Shown here: piece by piece, positions 8,222 to 16,425 of the stretch
How positions within the stretch are numbered: position 1 is the first letter of the stretch
How the letters are laid out: every line of letters begins with the position of its first letter
The notes under the pieces: model-generated
The model's database searches: none
Told to the model about the DNA's origin: nothing
The model's input: the letters and a program-made list of their open reading frames with translations, nothing else
Assembly: GCA_964347325.1 (NCBI GenBank)
Contig: CAYFYA010000002.1
Span: 1 to 64,000 of the forward strand
Direction of reading: 5' to 3'
Length of the DNA: 64,000 nucleotides
From: JAJISG01 sp964347325
Lineage (GTDB): Archaea; Thermoplasmatota; Thermoplasmata; RBG-16-68-12; JAJISG01
Position numbers and translations under genes: made by a program

Positions 8222-8581
8222 ATGGTCCTTACCAGTAGCGTGGTGAGCCACATCTGGTTCTTCGTCGAGGACTTGGACCGGTCTATCCACTTCTTCGGCG
8301 ACGTATTGGGGCTTCGGCTCCTGGAGTCGCGGAAAGGGGCCGCGAGGTTTGACGCAGGCAACCTCACCCTCGGCCTCTACGAGGTGAAGGGTGCCGGGAA
8401 TGCATCCCCCGTCGTGACCTTCAGGATGGAGAGGGGAATCGAGAGGTTCCATGAGTACCTCCGGAAAGAGGGCGTGGACTCCAAGGTCCTCGACATGGAC
8501 TTTATCGGGAAGGTCCTGGCCCTGGAGGACGGGGAGGGAAACCTCCTATGGGTTCACCAGCCGAGTGGGCCGGGAGAGTAG
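8222..8581 (+). CDS. VOC (glyoxalase-fold) protein
   Basis: A 119-residue protein with two beta-alpha-beta-beta-beta modules typical of the vicinal-oxygen-chelate superfamily. The first begins VSHIWFFVEDLDRSIHFFGDVLG. The second contains ERFHEYLRKEG and ends with the characteristic LEDGEGNLLWVHQP strand, so unlike the VOC protein at 4236 this one is complete. The start ATG 8222 is preceded by a GGGGGAT ribosome-binding-like sequence about 8 bp upstream; an in-frame TTG two codons earlier is less well placed. It lies 19 bp after mtnA and is probably co-transcribed. The substrate is unknown. Confidence 0.85.
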   Translation: MVLTSSVVSHIWFFVEDLDRSIHFFGDVLGLRLLESRKGAARFDAGNLTLGLYEVKGAGNASPVVTFRMERGIERFHEYLRKEGVDSKVLDMDFIGKVLALEDGEGNLLWVHQPSGPGE

Positions 8582-8641
8582 GATCCCCGGTGTTCGTTGA
8601 GTTGCGAGCGGGAACATGTTTTAACCTCCCCGACCTCATGG

Positions 8642-9706
8642 GTGTGCGTGCTTCTACTCTCCACATGGTTCGGCACCTTCCTCCTCGACGGGGAGGAGGT
8701 CGTGAAGGCCAAACTCTTCCCCAAAGATCCCGAAGAGCTGGCGAGCAGGATGCTGCGGGTGGAAGAGGGAGAGGTCCTCGATGAGGAGAAGGAGATGGCG
8801 CGCGGTCTAGACGACTTCCTCGTCACGGAGAGGCGACTGGAGAAGATCGGCGGCGACTTCGTGGAAGAGCAACCGCCCTTCTTGCGGCCAGAGGACAGCG
8901 GATTCGACGGTGCGGTCCTCCGAGAGACGATGATTGTTCTCGGCAAGATGCAGCTCAGGAGGGCCGTTCAGCCAGCGGATCACATCATTCAGGCGGTGAG
9001 GTCTCTGGATGATTTGAACCAAAGCGCCAACCTGGTCATGGAAAGGCTTCGCGACTGGTACGCCCTCCACTTCCCAGAGCTAGCTAGGATGGTGAATCCA
9101 GAGAGATACCTGGAGCTCATTGCCGACCACGGGAGGAGGGATGAGATGCCTCTGGAGGTCGTCGAGTCGGTGGGGGCCGAGCTGGGAGGTGAGGATTTGG
9201 AAATCGTTCAGGACCTTGCTCGTCTCACCCGAAGTCTCAATCGCAGAAGGTCGTCCTTGAGCGAGTACCTGGAAACGAAGATGACGGAGCTTGCCCCCAA
9301 CGTGACCCACCTGGCGGGACCGGTGCTCGGCGCGAGATTGATCTCCCTCGCTGGCGGGCTGGAGGAGCTGGCGAAGCTCCCCGCTAGCACCATACAGCTC
9401 TTGGGCGCCGAGAAGGCCCTGTTCCGACACCTCCGCAAGGGAACGAAGCCACCGAAGCACGGCGTCCTGCTGCAGCACCCCTGGGTCCATCAGGCTCCCT
9501 ACTGGCAGAGGGGAGCCATTGCCAGGGGCCTGGCGTCCAAGTTGGCCATTGCTGCGCGGGCCGATGCCTACTCGAAGCGGTTTGTGGCCGAGGAGCTGAG
9601 GGAGCAGGTGGAAAAGCTAGTCGCCAAGGTGGCAGAGAGCCACCGGGAGCCCCCGAAGAAGCGCCCGAGGCCGCGTCCGCGGAGTAAAGGACGCGGACGC
9701 AGATAG
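8642..9706 (+). CDS. nop5: Nop5 (Nop56/58-type) C/D box sRNP core protein
   Basis: Scaffold of the archaeal box C/D ribonucleoprotein that guides 2'-O-methylation of rRNA and tRNA. It binds L7Ae-sRNA and fibrillarin. The protein starts near the STWFGTFLLD N-terminal domain. The coiled-coil region follows, then the Nop domain with GARLISLAGGLEELAKLPAS, the TIQLLGAEKALFRHLRKG segment and the KHGVLLQHPWVHQAP motif. The tail is very basic (PKKRPRPRPRSKGRGRR), as in relatives. The frame is open from 8597, but a TATA-like GTTTTAACC at 8617-8625 places a leaderless start at GTG 8642. Fibrillarin, usually next to nop5, is not adjacent here. Confidence 0.95.
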   Translation: MCVLLLSTWFGTFLLDGEEVVKAKLFPKDPEELASRMLRVEEGEVLDEEKEMARGLDDFLVTERRLEKIGGDFVEEQPPFLRPEDSGFDGAVLRETMIVLGKMQLRRAVQPADHIIQAVRSLDDLNQSANLVMERLRDWYALHFPELARMVNPERYLELIADHGRRDEMPLEVVESVGAELGGEDLEIVQDLARLTRSLNRRRSSLSEYLETKMTELAPNVTHLAGPVLGARLISLAGGLEELAKLPASTIQLLGAEKALFRHLRKGTKPPKHGVLLQHPWVHQAPYWQRGAIARGLASKLAIAARADAYSKRFVAEELREQVEKLVAKVAESHREPPKKRPRPRPRSKGRGRR

Positions 9707-9741
9707 TTACCGTCTTAACCCCCCTTGGCCTACCCCCTCCC

Positions 9742-10065
9742 ATGTCGCCCAAGCCCGTTGACGTCACCGACGCTGAACTCGAGAAGATGCTGAGGAAAGA
9801 GAGCCGCGTCGTCGTCGACTTCTGGGCGCCATGGTGTCAGCCCTGCAAGGTCATCTCCCCCATCGTGGAGGAGCTGGCAGAGGAGGACAGCAGCGGAGTA
9901 GCCTTCGCCAAGCTGAACATCGACGAGAACCCCAGGTCCCCGGGGAAATTCGGGATCATGGGGGTGCCGACCCTGCTCTTCTTCAGGGACGGTGAGCTAG
10001 TCGAGAGGATCGTGGGCGTCGTGCCCAGGTCCAGGATCGAGGGCTCCCTCAAGGGCATCCTCTGA
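9742..10065 (+). CDS. Thioredoxin
   Basis: A 107-residue classic thioredoxin, the general dithiol reductant of cytosolic proteins such as MsrA. The redox motif WCQPC is at residues 31-35 within VVDFWAPWCQPCKV. The cis-proline segment GIMGVPTLLFFRDGE and the C-terminal helix are intact. The start ATG 9742 follows a TATA-like CCGTCTTAACC about 28 bp upstream, consistent with leaderless expression and independence from nop5. The disulfide reductase partner is not in the window. Confidence 0.95.
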   Translation: MSPKPVDVTDAELEKMLRKESRVVVDFWAPWCQPCKVISPIVEELAEEDSSGVAFAKLNIDENPRSPGKFGIMGVPTLLFFRDGELVERIVGVVPRSRIEGSLKGIL

Positions 10066-10132
10066 GGCGGGGGCGACATTCCGGGAGCGTTGTGACCTCT
10101 AGCTGAGGCCCAACACTCCGACCCTGCCTCGA

Positions 10133-11788
10133 TCACTCACCCGCGGTGCCGGTCCGCAACTCCTTGCGAAGGACCTTCCCCACGAGGGTAGTCGGCAGTT
10201 CGTCCCGGAACTCAACGAAGCGGGGCACCTTGTGTTTGGACAGGCGCTCCTTACAGAATTCTATCAGCTCCTCCTCCGAGAGCTTACCCTTGTAACCCTC
10301 CTTCGGCATGACGTAGGCCTTGGGCACCTCTCCGAAGAACTCGTCGGGCACCCCTATGACGGCAGCCATCTGCACCCCTTCGTGCTCGAAGAGCACCTCC
10401 TCCACGTCCCTGGGGTAGACGTTGAGCCCCCCCACGATGATTATGTCAGTCTTCCGGTCGACGATGGCGAAGTATCCATCCTCGTCCATCTTGGCAATGT
10501 CCCCCGTGTGGAACCAGCCGTCCCGGATGACGTTGTCGGTCTCTTCCTTGTTGTTCCAGTAGCCCTTCATGACCTGCGGACCATGGACGCACAGCTCCCC
10601 GATCTCCCCAGGCGGAAGCTCTTTCTCCCCCGTCTCCAGATCGACGATCTTGATCATGGTGTCCGGCACCGGGATGCCTATGGAGCCGAAGCGGACCTTC
10701 TCCCAGGAGTCCATGGGGTTAGCATGGGTGAGTGGACTGGTCTCAGTCAGACCGTAGCCCTCAACGATCATGGAACCAGTCACATCCTTCCACGCCTTGG
10801 CTACCTCGGCCGGCAGGGGAGCGGCTCCGGAGACGCAGAACTTGATCGACGTAAGGTCGTACTTCCTGAGGCTGGGCTCCGAGAGGAGGGCCACGTACAT
10901 GGTGGGCACTCCTGGGAAGTGGGTCGGTCTGTGCTTCTGGATCGCCTTCAGGGTGTCCTTTTTCCCGAACTTCGGGAGCAGGACGATGGTGGCCCCTGCC
11001 CGCAGCGGCGCGTTCATCGCCACGGTCATCCCGTAGACGTGGAAGTAGGGGAGGACGGCCAGTACCACGACATCTCCGTGCAGGTAGCCGAAGTTGACCG
11101 CCTGGACAGCATTGGCCACCAGGTTGTAGTGGGTCAACATTACTCCCTTGGGCACCCCTGTGGTACCTCCGGTGTAGAGGATGAGGGAGACGTCCTCCCT
11201 GGGATCGATAGAGGGCCTCGGCGGCGCCCTATCCTCAGCAGCAAGGACATTCGGCAGCCTAAGGGTGTTGGGATACCGCCGGGCCTGTGCTTTTTTGAGG
11301 AACGCCAACCTCGCCAGGAGCGGTGGCATATAGTCTCCGATGGCCGTGAGGATCACGTCCTCGAGGGGTGTTTCACTCCTGACATTGTGGACGGGCTGGT
11401 ACATCATGTCCAAGGCGATCATGATGCGGGCACCACAATCCTTGAGCTGGTATCTGATCTCACGCTCCTTGTACGTGGGGTTGAAAGGGACAGTGATGCC
11501 CCCCGCTTTCTGGACTCCGAAGTGACTGATAAGGAACTGGGGAGAGTTGGCTAGGTAGAGGGCCACTCTATCCCCCTTCTCCACGCCCAGCTTCACGAGA
11601 GCGGAGGCCATCCGGTCCGATAAGGCATCCAAATCCCTGTAGCTCAATGGCCTGTTGAAGAAGAGGGTGGCAATCCTCTCAGGGTACTTGGCGGCCGACT
11701 CTGTCAGAAGGTTGTAGAGCGGCACCTCAGGATACTCGAGCGTCTGAGGGACCCCCTCGGGCCAGGATTTCATCCAAAGCTTCTCCAT
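10133..11788 (-). CDS. Long-chain fatty-acid--CoA ligase (AMP-forming)
   Basis: A 551-residue ANL-superfamily enzyme that activates carboxylic acids via acyl-AMP to acyl-CoA. It shows the P-loop YTGGTTGVPKGVMLTH, the adenine motif VEGYGLTETSPLTHANP, the hinge and ribose-binding segment GWFHTGDIAKMDEDGYFAIVDR and the C-terminal catalytic lysine region TLVGKVLRKEL. The closest family by feel is FadD-type long-chain acyl-CoA synthetase, but chain length cannot be told from sequence. The start ATG 11788 has GGAGGGG about 8 bp upstream. It stands alone, divergent from the MFS gene, so its role (beta-oxidation or lipid remodelling) is open. Confidence 0.92.
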   Translation of the reverse strand: MEKLWMKSWPEGVPQTLEYPEVPLYNLLTESAAKYPERIATLFFNRPLSYRDLDALSDRMASALVKLGVEKGDRVALYLANSPQFLISHFGVQKAGGITVPFNPTYKEREIRYQLKDCGARIMIALDMMYQPVHNVRSETPLEDVILTAIGDYMPPLLARLAFLKKAQARRYPNTLRLPNVLAAEDRAPPRPSIDPREDVSLILYTGGTTGVPKGVMLTHYNLVANAVQAVNFGYLHGDVVVLAVLPYFHVYGMTVAMNAPLRAGATIVLLPKFGKKDTLKAIQKHRPTHFPGVPTMYVALLSEPSLRKYDLTSIKFCVSGAAPLPAEVAKAWKDVTGSMIVEGYGLTETSPLTHANPMDSWEKVRFGSIGIPVPDTMIKIVDLETGEKELPPGEIGELCVHGPQVMKGYWNNKEETDNVIRDGWFHTGDIAKMDEDGYFAIVDRKTDIIIVGGLNVYPRDVEEVLFEHEGVQMAAVIGVPDEFFGEVPKAYVMPKEGYKGKLSEEELIEFCKERLSKHKVPRFVEFRDELPTTLVGKVLRKELRTGTAGE

Positions 11789-11954
11789 GTGTAAACCCCT
11801 CCTAGACTGGGATTGGGGCGAGGCTCTTAACAGTTGTTGAGAGATTGACTCTGATGGCCTTGGTAGGACCCGAGGAAATCAAGGCTGTGAGAGTGGTCCA
11901 AGTCCTTCCGTCAATCCCAACGTTCTTTAGAAAGCCTAGTGTCAGCCCCGAAAG

Positions 11955-13247
11955 ATGGAGCCTCCATACAGGCCGGAGGGGCAGCTGGGCCGCCTTTTGG
12001 GAAATTTGCGTAGGGCCTGGAATAGAGATATCGCCCTCCTGATAGCCGGGGGCTCTCTCGTCAACGTCCCCATCGGATTCTACTTCGTTACCTTCCCCGT
12101 ATACCTCGACCGCCTCCCTCACATCCCTCTGGAGCTGATTGGCTATCCCCTCGCCACCGTGGGGCTCGTCGCTGTCATCTTCATGATTCCCTTCGGAATC
12201 CTGGCGGATCGATTCGGGAGACGACTGATGCTGGCCCTCGGAGGCGTGGCTGGCGCTGGCGCATTCATCATCATCGCCAACACCGACGCCTTCGAGGGGA
12301 TTATGCTGGGTGCCGCCGTCTTCGGACTCGCCGAGGCCTTCTACTTCTCCACGTGGAACGCCCTCCTCGCCGACTCTAGTGCTCCCGAAACTAGGTCACT
12401 GGTCTTCGGCTTGAGCTTCTTCGCTGCCGGCATCGCCGCGGCCGTCGGTAGCCTCGTCGGCTGGTTGGCCGATCAAGCCGTCGTTCTCGGCGCTACGCCG
12501 CAGGAGGCATATCAGCCGCTCCTCCTCGCCCTATCATTCGTGTTCTTCCCTGTACCTCCCCTGGTCTTCTTCCTGAGGACCAAGAGAGTGGGAAGCGTCG
12601 CGCCTCCCTCTCTCCTGCCAAAGCGCTCTCGCGGAATACTGGGACGGTTCTTCCTCGCGAATATGCTGGTTGGCTTCGGAGCAGGTCTCCTCATCCCCCT
12701 CTTCCCCGCCTGGTTCCTGCGCCAGTTTGGAGTCGGCGAGACCTTCACTGGACCCCTTTACGCCGTATCCAGCATAGTCAATGCCTTCGCCTTCCTCGTG
12801 GCCCCCACTCTCGCCCGTCGCGTGGGGATCATCAGGAGCGTGGTGACGGTCCAGGTTACCGCGACGGTCCTGCTCTTCTCCATGCCCTTCTCGCCGCTCT
12901 TAGGGTCGTTGGGCCTTGCCACGGCGGCCGGTTTGTTCGTTGCCCGCAACGCACTGATGAACATGGCTTGGCCAGTTCTCTCGTACTTTCTGATGGGAGC
13001 GGTGCATCCAGATGACCGGGCCACCGCCAGTGCAGTCACCGGCGTCGCCTTCCGAGCTCCCCACGCGGCAAGCACCATCCCAGGGGCCTACCTTCTGAAC
13101 ATCAACCTGTCTCTACCCTTCTACGCCACCACCGTGTTCTACGCGGTAGGAACGGGAGCGTTGTGGTACTTCTTCCGTGGCTACCCGGAGGAGAAGATCG
13201 CTCAGGCCGTGCCAACTCCGGGTTCTGACGCGGTCGATTCCGACTAG
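11955..13247 (+). CDS. Major facilitator superfamily transporter
   Basis: A 430-residue protein with about 12 hydrophobic membrane spans. It has the cytoplasmic loop motif between TM2 and TM3 (GILADRFGRRLML), the standard MFS signature, and a central loop near FFLRTKRVGS. The substrate is not predictable. The start ATG 11955 gives a short charged N-terminus before TM1. The stop codon is shared with that of the opposite-strand gene at 13244 in a CTAG tetranucleotide. No partner enzyme is adjacent that would reveal the cargo. Confidence 0.9.
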   Translation: MEPPYRPEGQLGRLLGNLRRAWNRDIALLIAGGSLVNVPIGFYFVTFPVYLDRLPHIPLELIGYPLATVGLVAVIFMIPFGILADRFGRRLMLALGGVAGAGAFIIIANTDAFEGIMLGAAVFGLAEAFYFSTWNALLADSSAPETRSLVFGLSFFAAGIAAAVGSLVGWLADQAVVLGATPQEAYQPLLLALSFVFFPVPPLVFFLRTKRVGSVAPPSLLPKRSRGILGRFFLANMLVGFGAGLLIPLFPAWFLRQFGVGETFTGPLYAVSSIVNAFAFLVAPTLARRVGIIRSVVTVQVTATVLLFSMPFSPLLGSLGLATAAGLFVARNALMNMAWPVLSYFLMGAVHPDDRATASAVTGVAFRAPHAASTIPGAYLLNINLSLPFYATTVFYAVGTGALWYFFRGYPEEKIAQAVPTPGSDAVDSD

Positions 13248-13588
13248 TCGTCGGAGCGCTCGAGGCGCCACCCCTCTTCAGGGTAGCGAGGTTCAGGCGG
13301 TTGAGGTCGTGTCACTTCTCTGCGGACGACCTCCATAAACTGCTTCTGACGGATCTTGTCGTAGCCGATGTAGAACAGGAGGAGGCCGATGACAACCGTC
13401 GCGATGGACCCGCTGAGGAAGAAGGCGCGCTGCACCGCATCCCCCATGGTCAGGGCGAAGAGGGCCTGGTAGATGTCCGGGAGGGCCGTTAGCGTCGCCG
13501 CAACGGTCCCGCCGACGGCGAAGAGGAATCCCAGCATCGTGATGAAGAGGCCAGTCTTGAAGCTGATGCGGGCTCGCAGCTCCTTCAT
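13244..13588 (-). CDS. Small membrane protein, two transmembrane segments
   Basis: A 114-residue protein with hydrophobic spans at about residues 13-36 (FITMLGFLFAVGGTVAATLTA) and 58-77 (GSIATVVIGLLLFYIGYDKI), followed by a charged, proline-rich cytoplasmic tail. No family is recognised. A TATA-like TTTATGAG lies about 30 bp upstream of ATG 13588 on the minus strand, in the divergent promoter region shared with aIF5A. Its stop codon overlaps that of the MFS gene by four bases. No function is claimed. Confidence 0.65.
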   Translation of the reverse strand: MKELRARISFKTGLFITMLGFLFAVGGTVAATLTALPDIYQALFALTMGDAVQRAFFLSGSIATVVIGLLLFYIGYDKIRQKQFMEVVRREVTRPQPPEPRYPEEGWRLERSDD

Positions 13589-13713
13589 AACAGCTCATTT
13601 CAGGCTCTTCTGGACCGCTCATAAACGTTTGGGGGTGGTTATCGATATCGAGGTGGCTGGAGTAACCAGACTCAGAATGCTTATATCGAGGGTACCTTTG
13701 TCAGGCGATAACC

Positions 13714-14255
13714 ATGGCTTGGGAACAGGCGGAGGTCCGCTCACTGAAGCCCAACCGCTACGTCATGATCGGNNNNNNNNNNNNNNNNNNNNNNNNNNNN
13801 NNNNNNNNNNNNNNNNNNNNNNNNNNNNNNNNNNNNNNNNNNNNNNNNNNNNNNNNNNNNNNNNNNNNNNNNCTTGGGAACAGGCGGAGGTCCGCTCACT
13901 GAAGCCCAACCGCTACGTCATGATCGGGGACGAGCCGTGCCGGATCATCAACATCACCACCAGCAAGCCAGGGAAGCACGGTGAGGCCAAGGCCAGGATC
14001 GAGGCCTTCGGCCTCTTCGACGGCCAGAAGAGGAGCATCGTCCACCCCGTGACCCACAAGGTCCGCGTCCCCATCATCGACCGCCGGAAGGCCCAGGTCC
14101 TCACCATCGCCGGGAACGAGGTCCAGCTCATGGACCTAGAGAACTACGAGACCTTCCACCTCCCCATCCCCAGCGACCTGGACGTCGTCCTTGAGCCCGG
14201 GAAGGACGTGTACTACCTCGTTGCCATGGACCGGCGAAAGCTGACGAGGCCCTAG
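13714..14255 (+). CDS. eif5A: Translation factor aIF5A, interrupted by an assembly gap
   Basis: Archaeal homologue of eIF5A, which helps ribosomes through difficult peptide bonds and carries a hypusine or deoxyhypusine. The coding sequence begins at ATG 13714, runs into 100 Ns at 13773, and then restarts with the same 55 bp at 13873. Joining the copies gives a complete 128-residue protein (MAWEQAEVRSLKPNRYVMIG and onward). The lysine to be modified is Lys36 in SKPGKHGEAK, and the C-terminal OB domain is intact. The gap and duplication are therefore almost surely artefactual, and the reading frame through the Ns is meaningless. Agmatinase follows 6 bp downstream, fitting a polyamine-hypusine link. 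A TATA-like GCTTATATCG lies about 32 bp before the start. Confidence 0.93.
13718..13772 (+). repeat. 55-bp contig-end duplicate, left copy
   Basis: These 55 bases are identical to 13873-13927 on the far side of the N gap. They encode aIF5A residues 2-20. The most economical reading is two contigs whose ends overlap by one assembler k-mer and were scaffolded instead of merged. Confidence 0.93.
13773..13872. other. 100-N scaffold gap
   Basis: Exactly 100 undetermined bases inside the aIF5A gene. The round number is a conventional placeholder for a gap of unknown size, and the identical flanks show that the real gap length is probably negative. Confidence 0.97.
13873..13927 (+). repeat. 55-bp contig-end duplicate, right copy
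   Basis: Right-hand copy of the 55-bp sequence that flanks the gap. Only one copy is needed for an intact aIF5A gene. Confidence 0.93.
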
Positions 14256-14261
14256 AGATCC

Positions 14262-15119
14262 ATGCCGGTAGACTCCCTCCTTTTCGCCGACGCCTCCTCA
14301 GACCAGCAGGACTGCCCTCTGACCATCTTCGGAGTTCCCTTCGACGGCACCTCAACCTATCGACCGGGGTCTCGATTCGCCCCTAACGCCATGAGGCAGG
14401 CCTCCTACAACTTCGAGGCCTACCACATGGACCTCGGCGTCGACCTGCAGGAGGCCCACTTCTGTGACCTGGGGAACCTGGAGGAGATGGTGAGGTCCGA
14501 CGTTATGGTGAGAGAAGTCGGAGAGTTCACCAGGCCCTTGGCTGCCGGCAGCGTCGTCACCGTCATGCTCGGGGGTGAGCACTCCATCACGGCCCCCTGC
14601 GTCAGGGCCCACGGCCGCCCCGGCTACGTGGTCCTGGACGCTCACATGGACTTCAGGGAGACCTACCTCGGTGACAGCAATAGCCATGCGTGTGTGAGTA
14701 GGAGGGTGGTGGAGCACGTCGGAACCCACCGTGCCGCCTTCATAGGCGTGCGATCCTACTCCAAGGAGGAGTCGGACGACATCGAGGACATGGAGCTGAG
14801 ATACTTCAGCTCCTACGAGATCCTGGAGGACGGCCTGGAGGACGCTCTCGAGGCCCTAGAGGAGCTGCCCGAGGAGGTGTACCTCAGCGTAGACATGGAT
14901 GTGGTGGATCCTGCCTATGCCCCCGCCGTTGGCAACCCCGAGCCCTTCGGCCTGACCCCATTCCACATCAAGCAGATCATCGGCGCCCTTGGAGAGAGGA
15001 TTGTTGGCTTCGACGTGACGGAGGTCAGTCCACCGTGGGACGAAGGCGTTACGGCAACGCTAGGAGCCCGCCTCGTCCGAGAGCTCATCGCCGTGCTCTA
15101 CAAGGCCGGCAGGGTGTAG
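14262..15119 (+). CDS. speB: Agmatinase (arginase family)
   Basis: Ureohydrolase-fold enzyme of 285 residues, expected to split agmatine into putrescine and urea in polyamine synthesis. All six manganese ligands can be placed: His107 in GGEHS, Asp126, His128 and Asp130 in DAHMD, and Asp211 and Asp213 in SVDMDVVD. The C-terminal motif GFDVTEVSPPWDEG is also typical. It begins 6 bp after aIF5A. The pairing is meaningful because polyamine supplies the aminobutyl group used to modify aIF5A. Agmatinase is preferred over arginase from overall similarity and archaeal context, though substrate choice within this family is hard to read from sequence. Confidence 0.93.
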   Translation: MPVDSLLFADASSDQQDCPLTIFGVPFDGTSTYRPGSRFAPNAMRQASYNFEAYHMDLGVDLQEAHFCDLGNLEEMVRSDVMVREVGEFTRPLAAGSVVTVMLGGEHSITAPCVRAHGRPGYVVLDAHMDFRETYLGDSNSHACVSRRVVEHVGTHRAAFIGVRSYSKEESDDIEDMELRYFSSYEILEDGLEDALEALEELPEEVYLSVDMDVVDPAYAPAVGNPEPFGLTPFHIKQIIGALGERIVGFDVTEVSPPWDEGVTATLGARLVRELIAVLYKAGRV

Positions 15120-15131
15120 GCCGGAGCCGTC

Positions 15132-15746
15132 TCACCCGTAGCCCGGTATCTGCTTCCTTCGGGAGTAGAGCTTGTCCAGGTCGTACTTCTTGATATCCCC
15201 CTCCAGCCGCCTGTTCAGCTCTCGCTGCCTTCTCCGGAGGCCTTCGATCTCCTCCTTGCTGTCGAGGACCGACCTGCGCAGCTCGTCAAGCTCCGCGGGG
15301 ATGGAGGGGTCGATCTCTATCCCGGCCATGGCTAGGATGGAGATGCTGTTCATCATGATGTCGAGCTCGAGCCTCATCCTGTCCCGCCGACCCTTACCCA
15401 GGACGCTCCTCTGCACGTCGTCCAGGAGCTCCTTGTGGTCCTGGAGCATGGTGAGCATCTTCTGGACCCTCTCCCCCAGGGCCAGGAGGTAGTCCTCCAG
15501 CCTCAGGATGGAGTCATCCATGTCATCCAGCGTGCCCCGATCTCCGACGGCGGCGTCAGCTCCTAGGCCCAGCGCCGCCCTGAGAACCGCTTCCGCCTTG
15601 TCCCTGCTCTCCTTCTCCTTGGACAGTTCCCGAAGCGTGCTGTCCTGCTTCTCCAGCTTCAGGAGGAGTTTCTCGAGCCGTCCCTCGAGACGGTTAAGAT
15701 CCTTCTCGAGGGCGTAGATCCTCTCCGCAACTTCCCCCTGGGCCAC
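15132..15746 (-). CDS. Coiled-coil hypothetical protein
   Basis: A 204-residue, highly charged protein with two long coiled-coil stretches (about residues 5-50 and 145-195) around a helical middle (RLELDIMMNSISILAMAGIEID). It starts at GTG 15746, with a TATA-like CTTCATAACC about 26 bp upstream on the minus strand, so it is probably leaderless. No enzyme motif or membrane span is present. It is divergent from the ribbon-helix-helix protein at 15843. A structural or scaffolding role is possible, but nothing in the sequence proves it. Confidence 0.65.
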   Translation of the reverse strand: MAQGEVAERIYALEKDLNRLEGRLEKLLLKLEKQDSTLRELSKEKESRDKAEAVLRAALGLGADAAVGDRGTLDDMDDSILRLEDYLLALGERVQKMLTMLQDHKELLDDVQRSVLGKGRRDRMRLELDIMMNSISILAMAGIEIDPSIPAELDELRRSVLDSKEEIEGLRRRQRELNRRLEGDIKKYDLDKLYSRRKQIPGYG

Positions 15747-15809
15747 GGTTCACAGGCTCGTTGTCTGGTTATGAAGCTTTGTTCCCGGATATCGACCCTG
15801 AGAGCAAAC

Positions 15810-15835
15810 GTATTAATACGTGTAACTGTATTACA
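15810..15835 (+). promoter_or_regulatory. Two palindromes over the promoter of the RHH gene
   Basis: A perfect 10-bp palindrome GTATTAATAC (15810-15819) covers the expected TATA position, and the inverted repeat TGTAA-CTGTA-TTACA (15821-15835) follows at once. Both lie 8-33 bp before ATG 15843. This is where an autorepressing ribbon-helix-helix dimer would be expected to bind. The operator role is inferred. Confidence 0.5.
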
Positions 15836-15842
15836 TGCAACT

Positions 15843-16361
15843 ATGACACCTTCCGGCGAAGAAGACGAAGAGAAGGAACCTGAAGAGGACGAGGTCGAAG
15901 TCGAGGTGGAGGAGACGCCGCGCTCCTGGGAGTCCCTCCGTGAATCTCTCCACAAGACTGTGGATGACGCCCTCCGGGAGTTCGGCCACATGAAGGGCAG
16001 AGGCCGGCACTTCCGTCACGCCATGGCCGGCGAGATGCATCGCATCCGACATCAGATCGCCGACGCCTTCCGGGGCGCCGCGGGTGCCGTCCCCTTCGAC
16101 ATCAACGGCCTCAAGAAGGAGCTGCGGGGCAGGGCGAACACCGTCATGACCCGCGTCAAGGACGAGGACCTAGAGAGGCTGGACCTCCTAGTGGACGCAG
16201 GGCTCTTCGAGAGCCGTTCGGAGTGCGCAGCCTTCCTCATCCACGCGGGGCTAGATGCCCGTAGCGACCTAGTTGACAAGGTCCAGAACACGGCCAAGAA
16301 GATCGCCAAGCTGAAGGAGCAGCTCCAGCAGGACCTCTCCGGAGACGGCGAGAACGCCTGA
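15843..16361 (+). CDS. Ribbon-helix-helix domain protein with acidic N-terminus
   Basis: A 172-residue protein in three parts. Residues 1-30 are strongly acidic (Glu/Asp runs). Residues 30-85 are helical and rich in His and Arg (MKGRGRHFRHAMAGEMHRIRHQ). The C-terminal third contains a CopG/MetJ-like ribbon-helix-helix pattern (RVKDEDLERLDLLVDAGLFE, then SRSECAAFLIHAGLD) and a final coiled coil. The fold suggests a DNA-binding dimer. ATG 15843 is preceded by palindromes that could be its own operator. The ABC transporter follows 64 bp later, so it might also be the regulator of that exporter; this is speculative. Confidence 0.75.
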   Translation: MTPSGEEDEEKEPEEDEVEVEVEETPRSWESLRESLHKTVDDALREFGHMKGRGRHFRHAMAGEMHRIRHQIADAFRGAAGAVPFDINGLKKELRGRANTVMTRVKDEDLERLDLLVDAGLFESRSECAAFLIHAGLDARSDLVDKVQNTAKKIAKLKEQLQQDLSGDGENA

Positions 16362-16425
16362 TGGTCACCTGTGCCCACTTTGTTTAAGTGGGTGGACGGG
16401 CTAGAAGCGGGCAGGTTCGTGGACC

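Noticed and set aside
10232..11554. 440-codon open frame antisense to the acyl-CoA ligase
   Set aside because: Shadow frame created by high GC at third codon positions; no domain resemblance, while the opposite strand encodes a full ANL-family enzyme.
13714..14255. Tandem duplication of the aIF5A N-terminus
   Set aside because: Identity is exactly 55 bp, on both sides of a 100-N placeholder; an assembly overlap explains it better.
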